This document shows, in pieces, positions 23,101 to 37,200 of a stretch of DNA of 64,000 nt. Within the stretch, counting starts at the first letter, position 1; the number at the start of each line of letters is the position of its first letter. Under the pieces are notes generated by a model. That model saw only the letters and a program-made list of their open reading frames with translations, ran no database searches and was not told the DNA's origin. Source of the stretch: Corallium rubrum (Eukaryota > Cnidaria > Anthozoa > Scleralcyonacea > Coralliidae); NCBI GenBank assembly GCA_964035015.1, contig OZ035997.1, forward strand, positions 87,449,483-87,513,482, written 5' to 3'. The translations under genes and the position numbers were made by a program.

Positions 23101-26100
23101 ATTGTCGAGAGCTTCTTTCCATTGTGCTTTATCAGGTGAAGTTAAAGCTGCTTCAAGTGTTGTAGGCTCTTCAGAAATACCCTCTGTACTGCTACATGCA
23201 GCATTGTGTTTCCACCAATCACCAGTGATTGCACCATCTCTATAGGGTGGCATTCTACTTCGCTCTGAACGGCGTGGCAATTGTTCTGACTCTTCTTGAT
23301 GGTTGTCAGTTTCTTGTACTTCAGTTTCTTCTTCAGCATCGTCATTGGTAACTACACTTTGATCTTCATTTACTGGCTCCTCTGGAAAATCTCCTGCCGC
23401 TCGCTTGTCAGCTTCTTGTTGGTTGCTTTCCTCAGCATCATCCTGGCGAATTACACTTTGTTGTTTCTCTGGCTCTTCTGGCGACTCTTCTTCCATTGCT
23501 TGTTCTTGGTTGTCAGGTGCACGTTCCAAACCCTTGGTGTACTGTGGTGCTCTGACACGTTCGTCAAAGTTATTCTCCTCAAACAGGACATCTCTGGATA
23601 AATGCACTTTTCTTACTTTAGGATCCCATAGTCTATATGCTTTGCTCTCGAGGCTATATCCAATGAAAATGCATTTCTTTGATTTAGCGTCCCACTTCTT
23701 TCTGGTTTCTTTGGCGATGTGCATGTAAGCGTTGCACCCAAAAACTTTCAAATTTGAAATATCTGCTTTCTTGCCCATGAGACTCTCATAAGGGGTCATA
23801 TTTGCCACTGCAACGGTTGGACTACGATTTCTAAGCATAACTGCAGTTGCCACAGCTTCACCCCAGTACCCATAATCAAGTCCTGCATTGTGCATCATTG
23901 ATCTTGCTGCTTCTTGTATGGTTCTGTTCATTCTCTCGGCGAGTCCATTCTGCTGTGGTGTTCGAGGAATGGTCAACTGCCTCTGGATTCCTTTCTTGCG
24001 GAGGTAGTCAACAAATACTTTCGAGGTGTATTCTCCACCATTATCTGAACGCAAGATCTTGATATTCTTTCCAGTCACATTCGTAACCATTGCTTCATCT
24101 CCTTGAATTTCTCAAAGACTTGATCTTTATGTTTCATGAAGTAGACTGCTGTGAATCTGGACTTATCATCAATGAATGTTACGAAGTAACGATTTCCTCC
24201 ATGACTCTTCGTTTGCATGGGACCACAAACATCGCTATGAACAATCCCTAGGATTTCGGTTGCTCGAGTTGCTTGTTCTTTAGGAAATGACATCCTGTTT
24301 TGCTTGCCCTTTGCACAACCATCGCAAAACGTTGATTCTTGTGAAGACTTGAATTTCAAACCTTGGACAAGTTCTTTGTCTCGTAGCTTCCTCAGGTTCT
24401 TTAAGCCCAAATGTCCGTATCTTTGGTGCCATAAATGTTCTGAGCACTCTCCGGTAGCAGCGTTGACATTATGTGACTTTTCCTTCACTTCAAGGACATC
24501 AAGAACGAAGAGGTTATCACTCACTTTACCAGAACCCACCAGATTTCCACTCTTGTCTATGATGACACACTTTTGCTGATCAAACGACATAGCATGTCCT
24601 TTCTTGGTGATGGCACTAACAGAAAACAGATTTTTGGCTAGGTCTGGCACATACAAAACATCTTGTAATTCAGCTTGCTTGTAATTCTCGCCAACTTTGA
24701 CTTGTAAACAAACTGACCCTTTTCCAAGTGCTTCTATTACTCGGTTGTCTCCTAAGCGTACTTTCTCTGGAGTAGCAAATTCGACATAATCTTCCATTGA
24801 ATCCTTTTGATGAGACATGTGCTGTGAAGCGCCTGAATCTATATACCACGTCGAACTGTTGTTGGCATGTTTCGAACTCCAAAATAAAGTGTGTTGTTCC
24901 ACGGTAACAGTAGATTTACTCGCACAAGACGCATTGGCTTGAGTTCCTTTCTTTTCTTCAGATTGAACTTTCTTCGGTTTCCGGCAATCTCTAGCCCAAT
25001 GTCCTAGTATCCCACAATTGTAGCATTTCCCTTTCTTCTTACCTTTAGGCTTTTCGTGTTGTTTACCTTTCGATGTGAGAAGAGCTTTCTCTGTATTGTC
25101 AACAGGAAGAGAAATTTCTTTACGCTTGTGTTCTTCATGAAGTAATCTTGCAGTGACGAATTCCAGTTTTAAATCCTCAGCGCGAGACTCCAAAGCCATG
25201 ATTAAATTATTATGCGAATCAGGAAGACTACATAACAACGTTGCAACTTGATCATCTTCGGAAATTGGAGCGCCTACAGCCTCAAGTTGTTCTGCCAAAG
25301 CTTTCAACTTGTTGATATGCTCTGTCATCGTATCGTTCTCGGCCATTGTCATTGTAAAATACCTCTTACGCAGAAATAACTTATTCGCTAACGATTTTAC
25401 CTCGTAGTGGCTTTCCAGTTTACACCAGGCTTCCTTTGAAGTGTTCGCAGATCGAACCAACGCTAGTTGTTCATCTCCCAGAGATAAACAAATCGTCGCT
25501 AGCGCTTTACGGGCACGTCGTTGAAATTGTCGTCGTTGAGCTTCAGTAGTTCCTTCTTCGGCAGGTTCTACCTCATCGCCAGTCGCGATGCCCCAAAGAT
25601 CCTTGTCTTCAAGAACCATTTGCATTTTGAATTTCCACAAATGAAAATTCGTTCCATTGAACTTCTCGATGCGAGACAGCGCCGTTTCTTCGTTTGAAGC
25701 CATGCCAACATTCTCAGGTTACTTTCGCAAATAATAAATGTCGTACATCCAAGTTGCCCAAACTTAGCTCTGGGCCCATAACCTGTTAAAGTATACGTTT
25801 AACAGTGTAGAAAACGCGTGACGCTTGAATGGACTACATGATGTATAAACTTTAATAGAAACAACTGAGAGTTCAATCTATATGTCTAGTACATAAGATA
25901 ACTACAACAACAGGAAGTAAGCCCCTCAGAGAGCGTCTGGATAAATAACTACCTGTCAAGATGATTGATGATGTTCTCTTATTTTCGCGCGTTAACCTGA
26001 ATTAATATTAACAGTTTTACCTTTGTGTTTGTTTAAAATTAAGACACCACATATGTGTAGCGAATATAAAAGGTTCTGCCATGAATATTTTCGAGCCATA

Positions 26101-28178
26101 ACTGATCATTTTAAACACGTACATGTATGCGATTTTAATTGCGGGCGTAAATTTATTCAGTAGCTTTGCAAATTCAGCATATATGTAAGTGAGAAGACAT
26201 GTTGACATGGCATGCATGTATACATGCATGTATAAGTGTCATAATAGACCATTTGCACGATGACGTGAGATGGCGTTGAGTGACTACAACTACCACAATG
26301 CCTTGCCAGTATTCTAGGGTTTCGGTTAAAAGGGTTAACTCAAAACGATCCGTCCAGTCCTTTCGCAGCTTTTCCATAATTAATTTGTGTCAGATTTGGA
26401 TTTAATTTTCCAAATTTGTCATCAAGCTTCAGTTAATCTCAAGATTTTAGCAATCTTTGCGATACCCTGACCACAACATAAACTCTAGCTCTAATCAGAA
26501 ATCTGGTTTACCTCCTAGCTTTTTGGAAAAACATATTTGACGATTGGCTTATTTTGGAAAAGCCGCAAATTAAAGTACTGGGCCGGTCCCTTTGAGTTAT
26601 CCCTTTTAGCTGAAACCCAAGATACCTGGCAAAGCATTCTGGTAGCTGTAGTCACCCAACGCTGTCGAACGTCATCGTGCGAATGGCCTATTCAAAAGAG
26701 TTAGCCGATCAATTAAGATTATTAATTATAGTATTGGTATATCAGCAGTAGTCCTGATAATTAGACCATGTATCCATCTATGATTATAGTTGAGAGTGTT
26801 TTCAAAAGGTTACACTTTTGTTATTTACTATAGGCCTAACCATACGAAGAAACTAGCTTTTTCGAACAAAAACACACTCTGTCTGTAAAAACTGACTGTT
26901 TAAAAAACCAATCTGAATTCAATTTATTAGTTGTCAGTTGCAAATTAATTTTTATTAGTTGAAACAACCAAAGTATAATTATTTAACTAAACTCCACAAA
27001 CTTGAATTTTCAAAGCCATTTTTAACATGGATTATAAATTACTTGAGCAATCGAAGCCATTATGTACAAATTGACGACCGAAAATCTTCAACTATTGTAA
27101 CCCAATTCGGAATACCTCAAGGATCAATCTTGGGTCCGATGTTATTCAATATCTATGTTAAGACCATTTACCAGAACGCATCAAAAGCTTCCAATACGCT
27201 GATGATACAACGCTTTATACATCATGTCCACCAAATGCATTGTCACAGTATACATCCATCCTAAACCACGCTCTCAATGATATTGGAATATGGTCAATAA
27301 GTTCAAACTTGGCCTTAAACCCAGATAAAACAAAGTATATGTTAGCCTCCACTAGTCAAATGGCACGTGTACATCACCTCCAGAGTCATCAATCTGACCT
27401 CGAAATTACCAACATCTCTCTGGAACGAGTTTCAGAAGCAAAATTGCTGGGTGTACATATACATGAGCACTTAAAATGGGAGGAGCACGTAAAACAGACA
27501 AGGATTCGTAAGACGCCAGTCTTACGAATCCTTCGGAAAATAAATTTTTTTACAGATTTTCGACTTAAACTCCAGTTAGTAAAATCCTTAGTTTTTTCCA
27601 AAATGGACTACTGTGACACTGTATTCAACCCGATTCCAGAATATCTTTTACATCGACTACAGAAAGTTCAATATGCTTCAGCGAGTTTTGTCCTTGGCCA
27701 CTATGTCAACTCGATATCTGACATTGTCAAACTAGGTTGGCTCCCAATACGGGAGCGTCGAGATTGGCATTTACTTCAACAAGTACACAAGGCATTACAT
27801 AGTGATTACTGGCCATCTTACCTAAAATTGGAAACAAAAACTAACACGCGAGTTTTGAGATCGGGATCAGCAACAAAGCTGACTGTTCCACTAATAACTG
27901 GAACTTTTCAAGACTCGGCTGCTAAAATTTTTAACATACAGTATTACCTCCTGACAGCAGAGATGAAAGTAATTTTAACATTTTTAGAAGCCAAACCAAA
28001 GCATTCCTCGTTAACAAGATAAAACAGTCATTTTAATAAGTTTTCATCTCGCCCATGTAATATATCTAATATAATATAGTCTAGTAAAATTCCGTAATAT
28101 TCTAATCTTATTCTTTATTATTTGTATGTAGTTAGTGTTTTCAGATGAAGAGCCACTCCGTGGATATGCTGAATAAAT

Positions 28179-28231
<53 letters not shown>

Positions 28232-31200
28232 TTGGTTTCATTGGTTGTTCACTAATATTTTCGGTTGTTTTTGCCAGTAAAGAATTGGCAAGAAATGCAA
28301 CTGAGACAAGCAATTAAAATGCTTGTTTCAACCAGTCAGTTTTTTTTTACAGTGCAAAACACATGCAAGTGCAGATGACTGGCCTATATATTAAATAAAT
28401 TGTATTGTATTGTTTTGTATTATAACGTGTTCTACTTTATTTCCTGAGTATTTTCTTTGTGGAGTAATTATCCTAATTCAGTCGATTATCTTCATGCAAA
28501 TCTAAGCAAAATGAAACGCAATTTGGATTCTTTTTATGGTTGATTTATCTGTGTATTTTTCTAAGTTGTATTGTATTATAATTTGTTGATCTCTTTGTTA
28601 TTAATTGTTCCTTCTTTTAAACTTAAATTGTCAGGACTTTTTTGAAAACAGTATATATGTAATATTATTTTATGTATTTACTGAAATGATATCCCGAATC
28701 AAAATACATTTAATTCCATTCCATTCCATTCCATTCCATTCCATTCCATTCCATTCCATTCCATTCCATTCCAATTAGACAGTAATTGTAATTCTTTGTA
28801 GTATTTAGGTGAAGAGATGGATGATATTGGTGGGAGAACAGTGTTGGAGGATGACAATGTTGTGTCGATCCCTCTTATGTCATTTCCAAAACTGATGTTA
28901 GTACCAGGACAGACGTTACCTCTTCATCTCTTTCAACCCCAGGTGAGTGCACATACTGTACAAGTGCCCAATAATTATAGGCTACACTACAGGTACATGC
29001 ATGTAAATTAATTTTATGTTTGTGGTCCACTGTATATAATATGAGTGGCGGAACTGCATACATGAGTATGAACATTTACGACTTACTCTATTCACACATC
29101 TCATCACCAGAAATTTTGGTCATTTGTGCCACTGTTCTCTGTCGCCTAATAATATAATTATGTATTCTAATGCATTTCATTCTAGTGTATGTTAGTGTAT
29201 TCTCATTATTCAGGTCATTGAGTTCTTTAGAATTCGCCTAAATCGTGAATGTATGTATATGTAAACAACCTGTAAACGGCCATAAGAACTGTGAAATCAA
29301 GCAAGTTCAAACGCTTTTGGAAGTACTATGCTAGGGACAAATCAGGATCTTTATGTGCTCAGGAAGTAGACTGACTCATGCCGAATGCATTGCGATCTGG
29401 AGGCTTCGCATCGCCCATAACGTTGTTGGTCAATTTGGCCAATTTCTAGCACCTGTTTACAAAGATTACTATGGCTAACACTATGGATAGTGGCACTTTT
29501 AGTGCAAAAATAAGACGAGCTAGGGAAGTACTTTGTCGTCGAGCTAAGAAAAAGTTTTTTAGTTACAACTGTTGCTTAGTCCAGAAGAAGAAATATATCA
29601 CCGTTTAAGCAAAATTTGATTTATTGTGTGCTCTCATTATTTACTGTTGAGAGTCTCCATTATTATGGTCGTTAATGCGCACGCGCGCCACCATCTTGTC
29701 CCAAATTTCTGGCGATGTAAAGTTATCCCTTACAAAATTTCCACACGTTTATGTTTATGTGGAATTTTTGTAAGGGACTGTAGCAAGATTCCAGGCGGAA
29801 ATCGTATTCTTTTTATCTACCGAATTTGGAGTTTTCAAATTTATCAACAATCTGGAAATCAATTGGAAAGTTTATGTAAATCAGGAGGGAATTTGTAATT
29901 TTGAATTTTTTGAATTATTGATGAATTGGATATTTTAATTGTTATAAACAGACAATTAAAATCTTTTTTGAGAGCTGGGAATGAATATAAAAATAATGTT
30001 ATTAAAAGGGCAGATGATGCCAAAATTGTCTATCCCAATTTTGGTTGTATTAAGGAATGCTTTTAAAATAAAGGATGGCCTCTTCCCTTGTTTAATTTCT
30101 CATCTCGTTCCAAAGATATTTTGGTTTTAAGAAATGCACGTCATCCGTGAAGGAGCTGGAATATCTACGGAAATAATAGGTAGATTGTGCTGAAACTTTG
30201 AAGCTGTTCTAATACGAATGCTGCATTGCAATATACACAGTTATTGCTTGATATATTTGATCTGTGTTGAGTAGATGACATTATAGGACATCTCATTTGC
30301 ATGTTACAAAAACTTGAATATCTCTGGAACATGATGATATATATTGATATAATAAGAACGCTATACTTCCTCATACGGAAATTACTTCTAGGTAAAATCG
30401 AAATTGAAGAGAAGATTTTCCATCTTACTGCCCTTTTAAGTATACTACAGTGAATAACAGTCAAGACTGTAGGTCGTGAACAATAAAATGACTCCAGATA
30501 AAAAAAACCCAAACTAACTGTCATCAGCAACGAAAATCTTTAATGTTGGACAGAATTGTTGAAACTGTTCCACACTTTGTCCCGAGGCCAGGATTGTCTG
30601 AAAATGGTAAATTGAAGTGTAATGGACAAAAAAGCAGTTGACATCGTTTACCTTAGTTGGATATTCAAACTTGAGTTAGGCAGCTTTTGACTTGACTGCA
30701 GTTTAGCGGACGTATATACTGTATAATGGCGCCACCTTGAAACGTAGTGGGTCAGGTTATAGCGAAAAAGCTATATAGGTGTTAAACTCGCTAGTGAATC
30801 AGGTTAGCGTATAAGGTACACTAGCCATTTATAAAAACACGTTAGTTTGTCAGGTATAGCGTATATGCATGGAAGGTAAGTGTTAAACACGCTATTGCGT
30901 CAGGTTATTGCATATCAGCTAGGCGCTTAAAATACCCTTGTGAATATAGTGTGGATTAGGTTAGCGTATACTTATTCATACAAGGTAAGCGTTAAACACG
31001 CTATTGGATCAGAATAGCGTATCAGCTAGGCGTTTAAAATACGCTTGTGAGTATAGTGTGGGTTAGCGTATACTTATACTTATACATATAAGGTAAGTGC
31101 TATAACACGCTATTGGATCAGGTTAGTGATAATTGCTCAGTGATAGTTTGGTAGACCGGTTGAATGAATGAATCTTTATTTAATTAATTACGGAATTCAA

Positions 31201-34200
31201 TGATTTCCATAGAAACACTATTTACAAAAATAATAAAATAAGACTACAAAATATTAGTGATTAGTTTTGTTTGGGTTAGGTGACCGGTGATTGCCAAAAA
31301 TAACTATAGGGTGACATTAGTCCCTTTTAGGACCCGTTCAACTGGTTTTTGTTTTCTTGTAACCCGCAATGGACATGCCCATGCAAAGTGAGGCAAACAT
31401 AAATACAGCAGAGGTCTTTCCCTTCCCTCTTTCAGCAAGTAAGCAAAGAGAAAAAGAAGAAAACTTACCTCGCAAGTTTAGTTGTAGAAAAACAAAACCC
31501 AAAAACAACAAACACATAACAAAACACATAACAAAACACATAACAAGACACATAACAAAACACATAACAAAACACATAGCAAAACACATAACAAAACACA
31601 TAACAAAACACATAACAAAACAAAACAAAACAAAACAAAACACAAAACAAAACAAAACAAAACAAAACAAAACAAAACAAAACAAAACAAAACAAAACAA
31701 AACAAAACAAAACAAAACAAAACAAAACAAAACAAAACAAAACAAAACAAAACAAAACAAAACAAAACAAAACAAAACAAAACAAAACAAAACAAAAAAC
31801 AAAACACGTAACGTGAAACAGCTAGGGTTTCAAAAACGTCTTTAGTGGTAACCAGAATAATATAAAAAAATACTTTCTTATTCCTGTTGTAGCTTGTGGC
31901 AATGATGAAAAATTTGCTTGAAAATGACAAGACATTCGGTGTTGTGACTTACGTTCCCAGGTCAGTTCAATTTAGATTGATGGTATTTAACCTTCATACT
32001 AAGTACAGTCGTGTTGTCCTTGATTGTTCCGTACGAAAGCCGAAAACTATACAACTTTTTTTAAATGCGATATCTTTAATGCTCTTTTCTGAGCATCTTT
32101 TCACAATTTATTCACGCCTAATTTAGTTGTTTTCAGTTTGTGCTTTGCTGTCTCAGTCATTCGTTAGTTCAGTTATGTGCTTCTATAGCTTTACAGTACA
32201 AACTCGCGCTTAGTTATTTGTATTATTATTAGATGCATGACGAAATTACTGAATTCTGATTGGTTGAGAGGAGTACAATTATTTTATATGCCTCTTATTG
32301 CAAGGTCATTGATCCACTCGCCGCGCAAGTTGTACTGCAGTACAATTATTTTATTTTGTACTGCTCCCAAGGCCCTGGGAACGATGTTGACAATAAAATT
32401 CAAAATGGCGGCCAATTCTGCAATGGAAAGTTTTCACATTTCCAACGACTTCTGGCACACTATGAACTAGAAATTCCATGTAAATATTTTGAAATTACTA
32501 CAGAGAGCACCCAGAGTGAAAATATTTCTTGTCAAGTAATGAAACAAGATGTTTTTAAAGGCGTCAATGAGTACGAAGCGTACGTGTCGTAATTTTGTCA
32601 TGCATATAATAAATGAGTAATCATATGATTTTGCTTGTACAATTAAGGATTTACACTAAACAGAATCTAAGTATGATTCAGTACACGAAAAGAAGCTTTT
32701 TAACCGACGTAATAGTGGTGGCCCGGGTTCACCTCTCAAACTGAATACGTTTGAAACGAGATTGGTGTCAAAGTCACTTAAAATAATGCCTACCTGGTGT
32801 GCACAAACTGTAGGACCATTGACACCGACGAATCTGTCCTCATGTAAACAAAAATCGAAACACGAAATTTCAGGTCGCTCTGAGTTCAGACCGCGCTCAT
32901 GTAAATCCCCTCTATAAAGGGACCGGTCATTCATGGATGGGGAGGCGGGGGAGAAATTTCTTCCGTCTTTTCTAATTTTTAAAATTAAAGCCCCCCTAAG
33001 AAAGTGGCAATTTGACAATAACCACCCATCCATATTAGAAAATCGTCTCTGGATGTGACCCCACCTTCATTTTTGCTCATTTGCTTAGCCATGTTTAGTT
33101 AATTCATCCCATTAGTTTTATAATCATCTTCAAGGCATAATATCATACTACTTTGGCCTGTCTGCATTCAAACTTTTAATTATGTTTAATAATTATCTTT
33201 ATTAGATATACTGTATAATTTTTTTATTATATTTGTAGGTTAAGATACAGGCAAAAATATATTTCCAGTATAATTGCAAAATTGAAATTCAACCTTTAAT
33301 AGTCATTGTATAGGTATATTCAATTAAGATAGCACAAAAACACAGTCACTGCTAAAAGCAATTTTATCTCACTTGATATGATGTTGTTATTAAAGTCTGA
33401 TTTTCGCTACTCGCAGGAAATGGCATGCAGTAAAGTACATTATTTGAATTTAATTGGTTTGTAGTTCTGTTCATTTAAGTAGATGCAAGTCTTGGCAGCT
33501 TGCTGCCTTGCTGTAAGCCAGTCCCTGCTAGAAGTGGAAGTGCGACATCTTGCCAGGGCTCTGTAATCACTTTGTTCCTGTAAAAAAATGCAGACCCCCC
33601 CTTTTGTTCATTTAAATATACCTATAGCCCCTCCTTATTTTTTCCTTCCCTACTCCATAAATAACCGGTCGCTAACTCGTATCTTATTGACTTTCGTATT
33701 TTAACCAGTCATCTGAGGACCCGTCTGCAAAACATTAGTTTTGAGCGATGTTGGTATTCTCAATAAAAATGATTTATTGAGTGTAAGATTCTTTTTTATT
33801 AGTTTTTAAATTCTTTGAATATACTGTACATGTACAGAACTATTGCAAAACCTATCCATGCATGTATCACCGAACATCTATTCTTGGTGTTTTGTTTTGA
33901 CTTCCCTGATATCGTTTTAGCCAACGTGGAAATGCAACCGACCAAGCCAAAAATCTCACCGGAACGACATGCGAGATTTTTTCTGTAAAAGAAGAAACTG
34001 TTGCTGGAATCAGTTCAATAAGAGTTAAAGCAATGGCACGAAAACGCTTTCAAGTGATGTCTTTGAGAAGTCAGGTGGACGGGTATGTGTATCATTTTAT
34101 ATTAGAGACATTTAGATTGACGTTTGTTTCTTTTATGGCTAACATCTAACCACTGCCCGACGTTTGAGGTTACCTGTTTGAGGTTTCAGGTACACGTTTT

Positions 34201-37200
34201 CGACGACAAAAGGTCGGTTTTCACGTAAGTCATTTACGTCTGCAATTCTCTGTTTGGATTTTGCGTTATCTCACGTATAAATGCTTCTGGTATACAATTT
34301 AAGTATTTTTCTTTGATTTTCTATAAATTTTACACATCTCCAAATCAATCGACTTCCCATCTTCCTTGATGGTCGCCGAATTAAAATTCTTTTATATACA
34401 TATAAATTAGCCTTTATGAACTCGTTTTCATGTGGGAAATTCAAAATAATTTTTACTTTAAAACGAGGTCATATATAAGGGCTAATTTTTATGCACATAA
34501 AAGAATGTTAATTTGGCGGCCTGATTTTTGAATAAGGTCTATATACCTGCACGCTCGCAGCTTTTCGCAACTCGGGGTAAGTTTGAAACCCATTTTAATA
34601 GTGCTGGCTTTTCTTTTATACATTATTTGTGTATGAACCATTTCTTTCAGGACTCGCATTGGGACAGTTCGAATCCTTCCCGATATTCTTGTACCTGCAT
34701 ATCCCAGTGATGCTTTGCCTCAGTGCGCTAGACCTACACACATGATCACAAGTCCATTGCGGGCAATGGCAAGACTCGGGCGAAAATCGCGAAAGCAGGT
34801 TAGCTTAATACTTATAACCCATTTATAGCGAGTGTAATTAGTTTGCGTTTACACACTGCGTTGAGCAATACGCAATATTACACAATACATATTAATTAAA
34901 CAGTGCACAATCCACAATACAATAATTAATACACGATTAGTCAAGAAGATAATTGCCCAGCAAATAATTTTCAAAAAAGCCATAACGATAAGGTTTGGAA
35001 AAACATAATTTAATTAACTAACGTTTCGTCACTATTCAAGTAACATCTTCAGAGTGATAAAGTAACATCTTTATCACTCTGAAGATGTTACTTGAATAGT
35101 GACGAAACGTTAGTTAATTAAATTATGTTTTTCCAAACCTTATCGTTATGGCTTTTTTGAAAATTATTTGCTGGGCAATTATCTTCTTGACTAGACTACG
35201 CTTTCCGCCTGGTATATCAATAGCTATAATACACGATTGTTACACAATGAAATACAACAAGCAATCCACAACACACAAAACATAAAGTGGACTAGTTGTC
35301 CGCACGCTTCGACACTGTTCTATATATACATTACTTAACAAGCAACTAAATCATAAATTGGCTATCATAAATTATGGATGTTCTTATTCCAAATACACAA
35401 CGCACGAAACAATTACACAATATACAATGCGCAATACACAACACGTATTACACAATACACATTGCACAATACACAATACACATTACACGATAGTGACGAT
35501 ACACAATGCACAATACATAATACACATTACACGATAGTGACGATACACAATGCACAATACACAATACACATTATACGATAGTGACGATACACAATGCACA
35601 ATACACAATACACATTACACGATAGTGACGATACACAATGCAACACAAATGCAGTTTCAAATTACAATACATGAAAAAAATAAAGTTATACTTTACCAGA
35701 TTCCTTATTGATACGCGTAGTATTAACTATTTACCATCTCTATTTTTCTTTGTTAAGGTTACCCCAAGTTGTACAGCATGGCCTGTCTGGGTTTGCGAAC
35801 TTTATAATCCAGTAAGATAATTAATTTCCAAATTTTATTTTGATACTATAGGTATACATTCTTAATTGTATATAACACGTCGCTTTAAACTATAAAAATC
35901 TAAGGTACGCTTTGCCCAGGATTGTGCATGTATATCACCCATGTCTCACTTTTAAGAAAATTGAAAAAAACCCCTATAAAGTTAACTGAACTGCACTACT
36001 TGGTGGTGGGACATGTCATGGTTCTTCCTTGTTTCCCCATCTCATCATTTCGTTAAAATCATATGGTTTAAAAAGAAAATTCCACTGGCCGGTAGCATTT
36101 TACCTTTTGCTCATGAAAGCTATTATTTTCCGAATGAACAAATATTTAACAATTGATAGTCGACGATCAGACGAATGGTCTGGAATTTCTATAAATTTTT
36201 AAGCGCCTATAATTAGCTGTAATTTTATGTTGGGACTGTACTTGCCCTGCACAAGTTATCCCCCCCCTTCTTTTATTAAAAAGCACGGTTGAGCTGGCGA
36301 GTAAACTAAATAGCTAAGCGCCGCTATTGGATGATTGCTTCATTATACTAAGCATACGGTGTTTTCATGCGCTGTGCACAAAATTTGCGTAAACGTGAAC
36401 AAGATAGAACAGAGACTTTTGCTAAGTTCCCAGAACATATTTCTAGTGACTAAGATCACGCCGTCGAGGGAAGTTAAATTATCTTATATATTTTTTGTTG
36501 ATCATTATACCGACCACCCAGTCCGCCGATCAACCCGTTCCAGTTTAGTCGATTTTCTGCGTACCTCTCTTTCTGATATCAAGCCCTTGGCTTCTGTTGC
36601 TACTCTAAAGGCAAAACTGTAACCTCAAACAAATAAACAAATAAACTCAATTAAACTCAACTTTTGATGTACGGTAGATATAGACTTCGAACTTGGAAAA
36701 CTCTCTGTATACAGAATGTCCTTCACTTCAAGCCAACTGTATGCTCTTCTTATAGGTGCAAATCGTTGTAGTATTATATTTTAGTCTTAGGTACAGTTTT
36801 ATTTTGGATATATAGGTTAATTAGTTTATAGTTATAGTTTAGTTTGCCATCTAGTTTAGTTTAGTTTACTTGTCATCAATCTTATAATGATTGTTAAGCT
36901 AATAAAAATAATCCCTGCAATTAAGCTCTGGATCAGCTTTTCAGGGTTGTGTGCATGTTCGATTTGCTCTTCTTGCATTTTTCTGTGCATGATCTTAGTT
37001 GGGTCTTAATAAGAGCTTCACTTTAACCATTCACCCTCACAATCTCAACAACACACTTTTCTTAAACAAGCATGCAGAAACTTTTTATTCGCAACCGTTA
37101 AAAAAGGCTTTTTTTTCAACAGTATTTATTGATGGCACACATCAAGTTAGAACTAACAAGTTGGAGTAACGACCTCAAGGTAGACACTCTTCCAAGTGAG

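Larger units (their letters stand above)
21316..26013 (-). mobile_element. Ty1/copia LTR retrotransposon, nearly intact
   Basis: 4,698 bp with 230-bp LTRs at 21316-21545 and 25784-26013 that I read as identical, both TGTTA...TAACA. The 5-bp target duplication GTTTT is present at 21311-21315 and 26014-26018. The coding order gag, protease, integrase, RT, RNase H is diagnostic of copia (Pseudoviridae). It is antisense to CRBN within intron 2. One frameshift in integrase is the only break noticed. Identical LTRs mean a recent insertion. Confidence 0.97.

Noticed and set aside
28809-28942. Alternative CRBN exon 3 acceptor at 28,808
   Set aside because: It breaks phase; the 28,801 acceptor restores the conserved YLG residues.
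31338-31930. Long ORFs on both strands over the CAAAA block
   Set aside because: They are translations of simple repeats with no domain.
32656-33033. 125-codon minus-strand ORF
   Set aside because: Lies in dispersed-repeat sequence within CRBN intron 4 and shows no domain or splice context.
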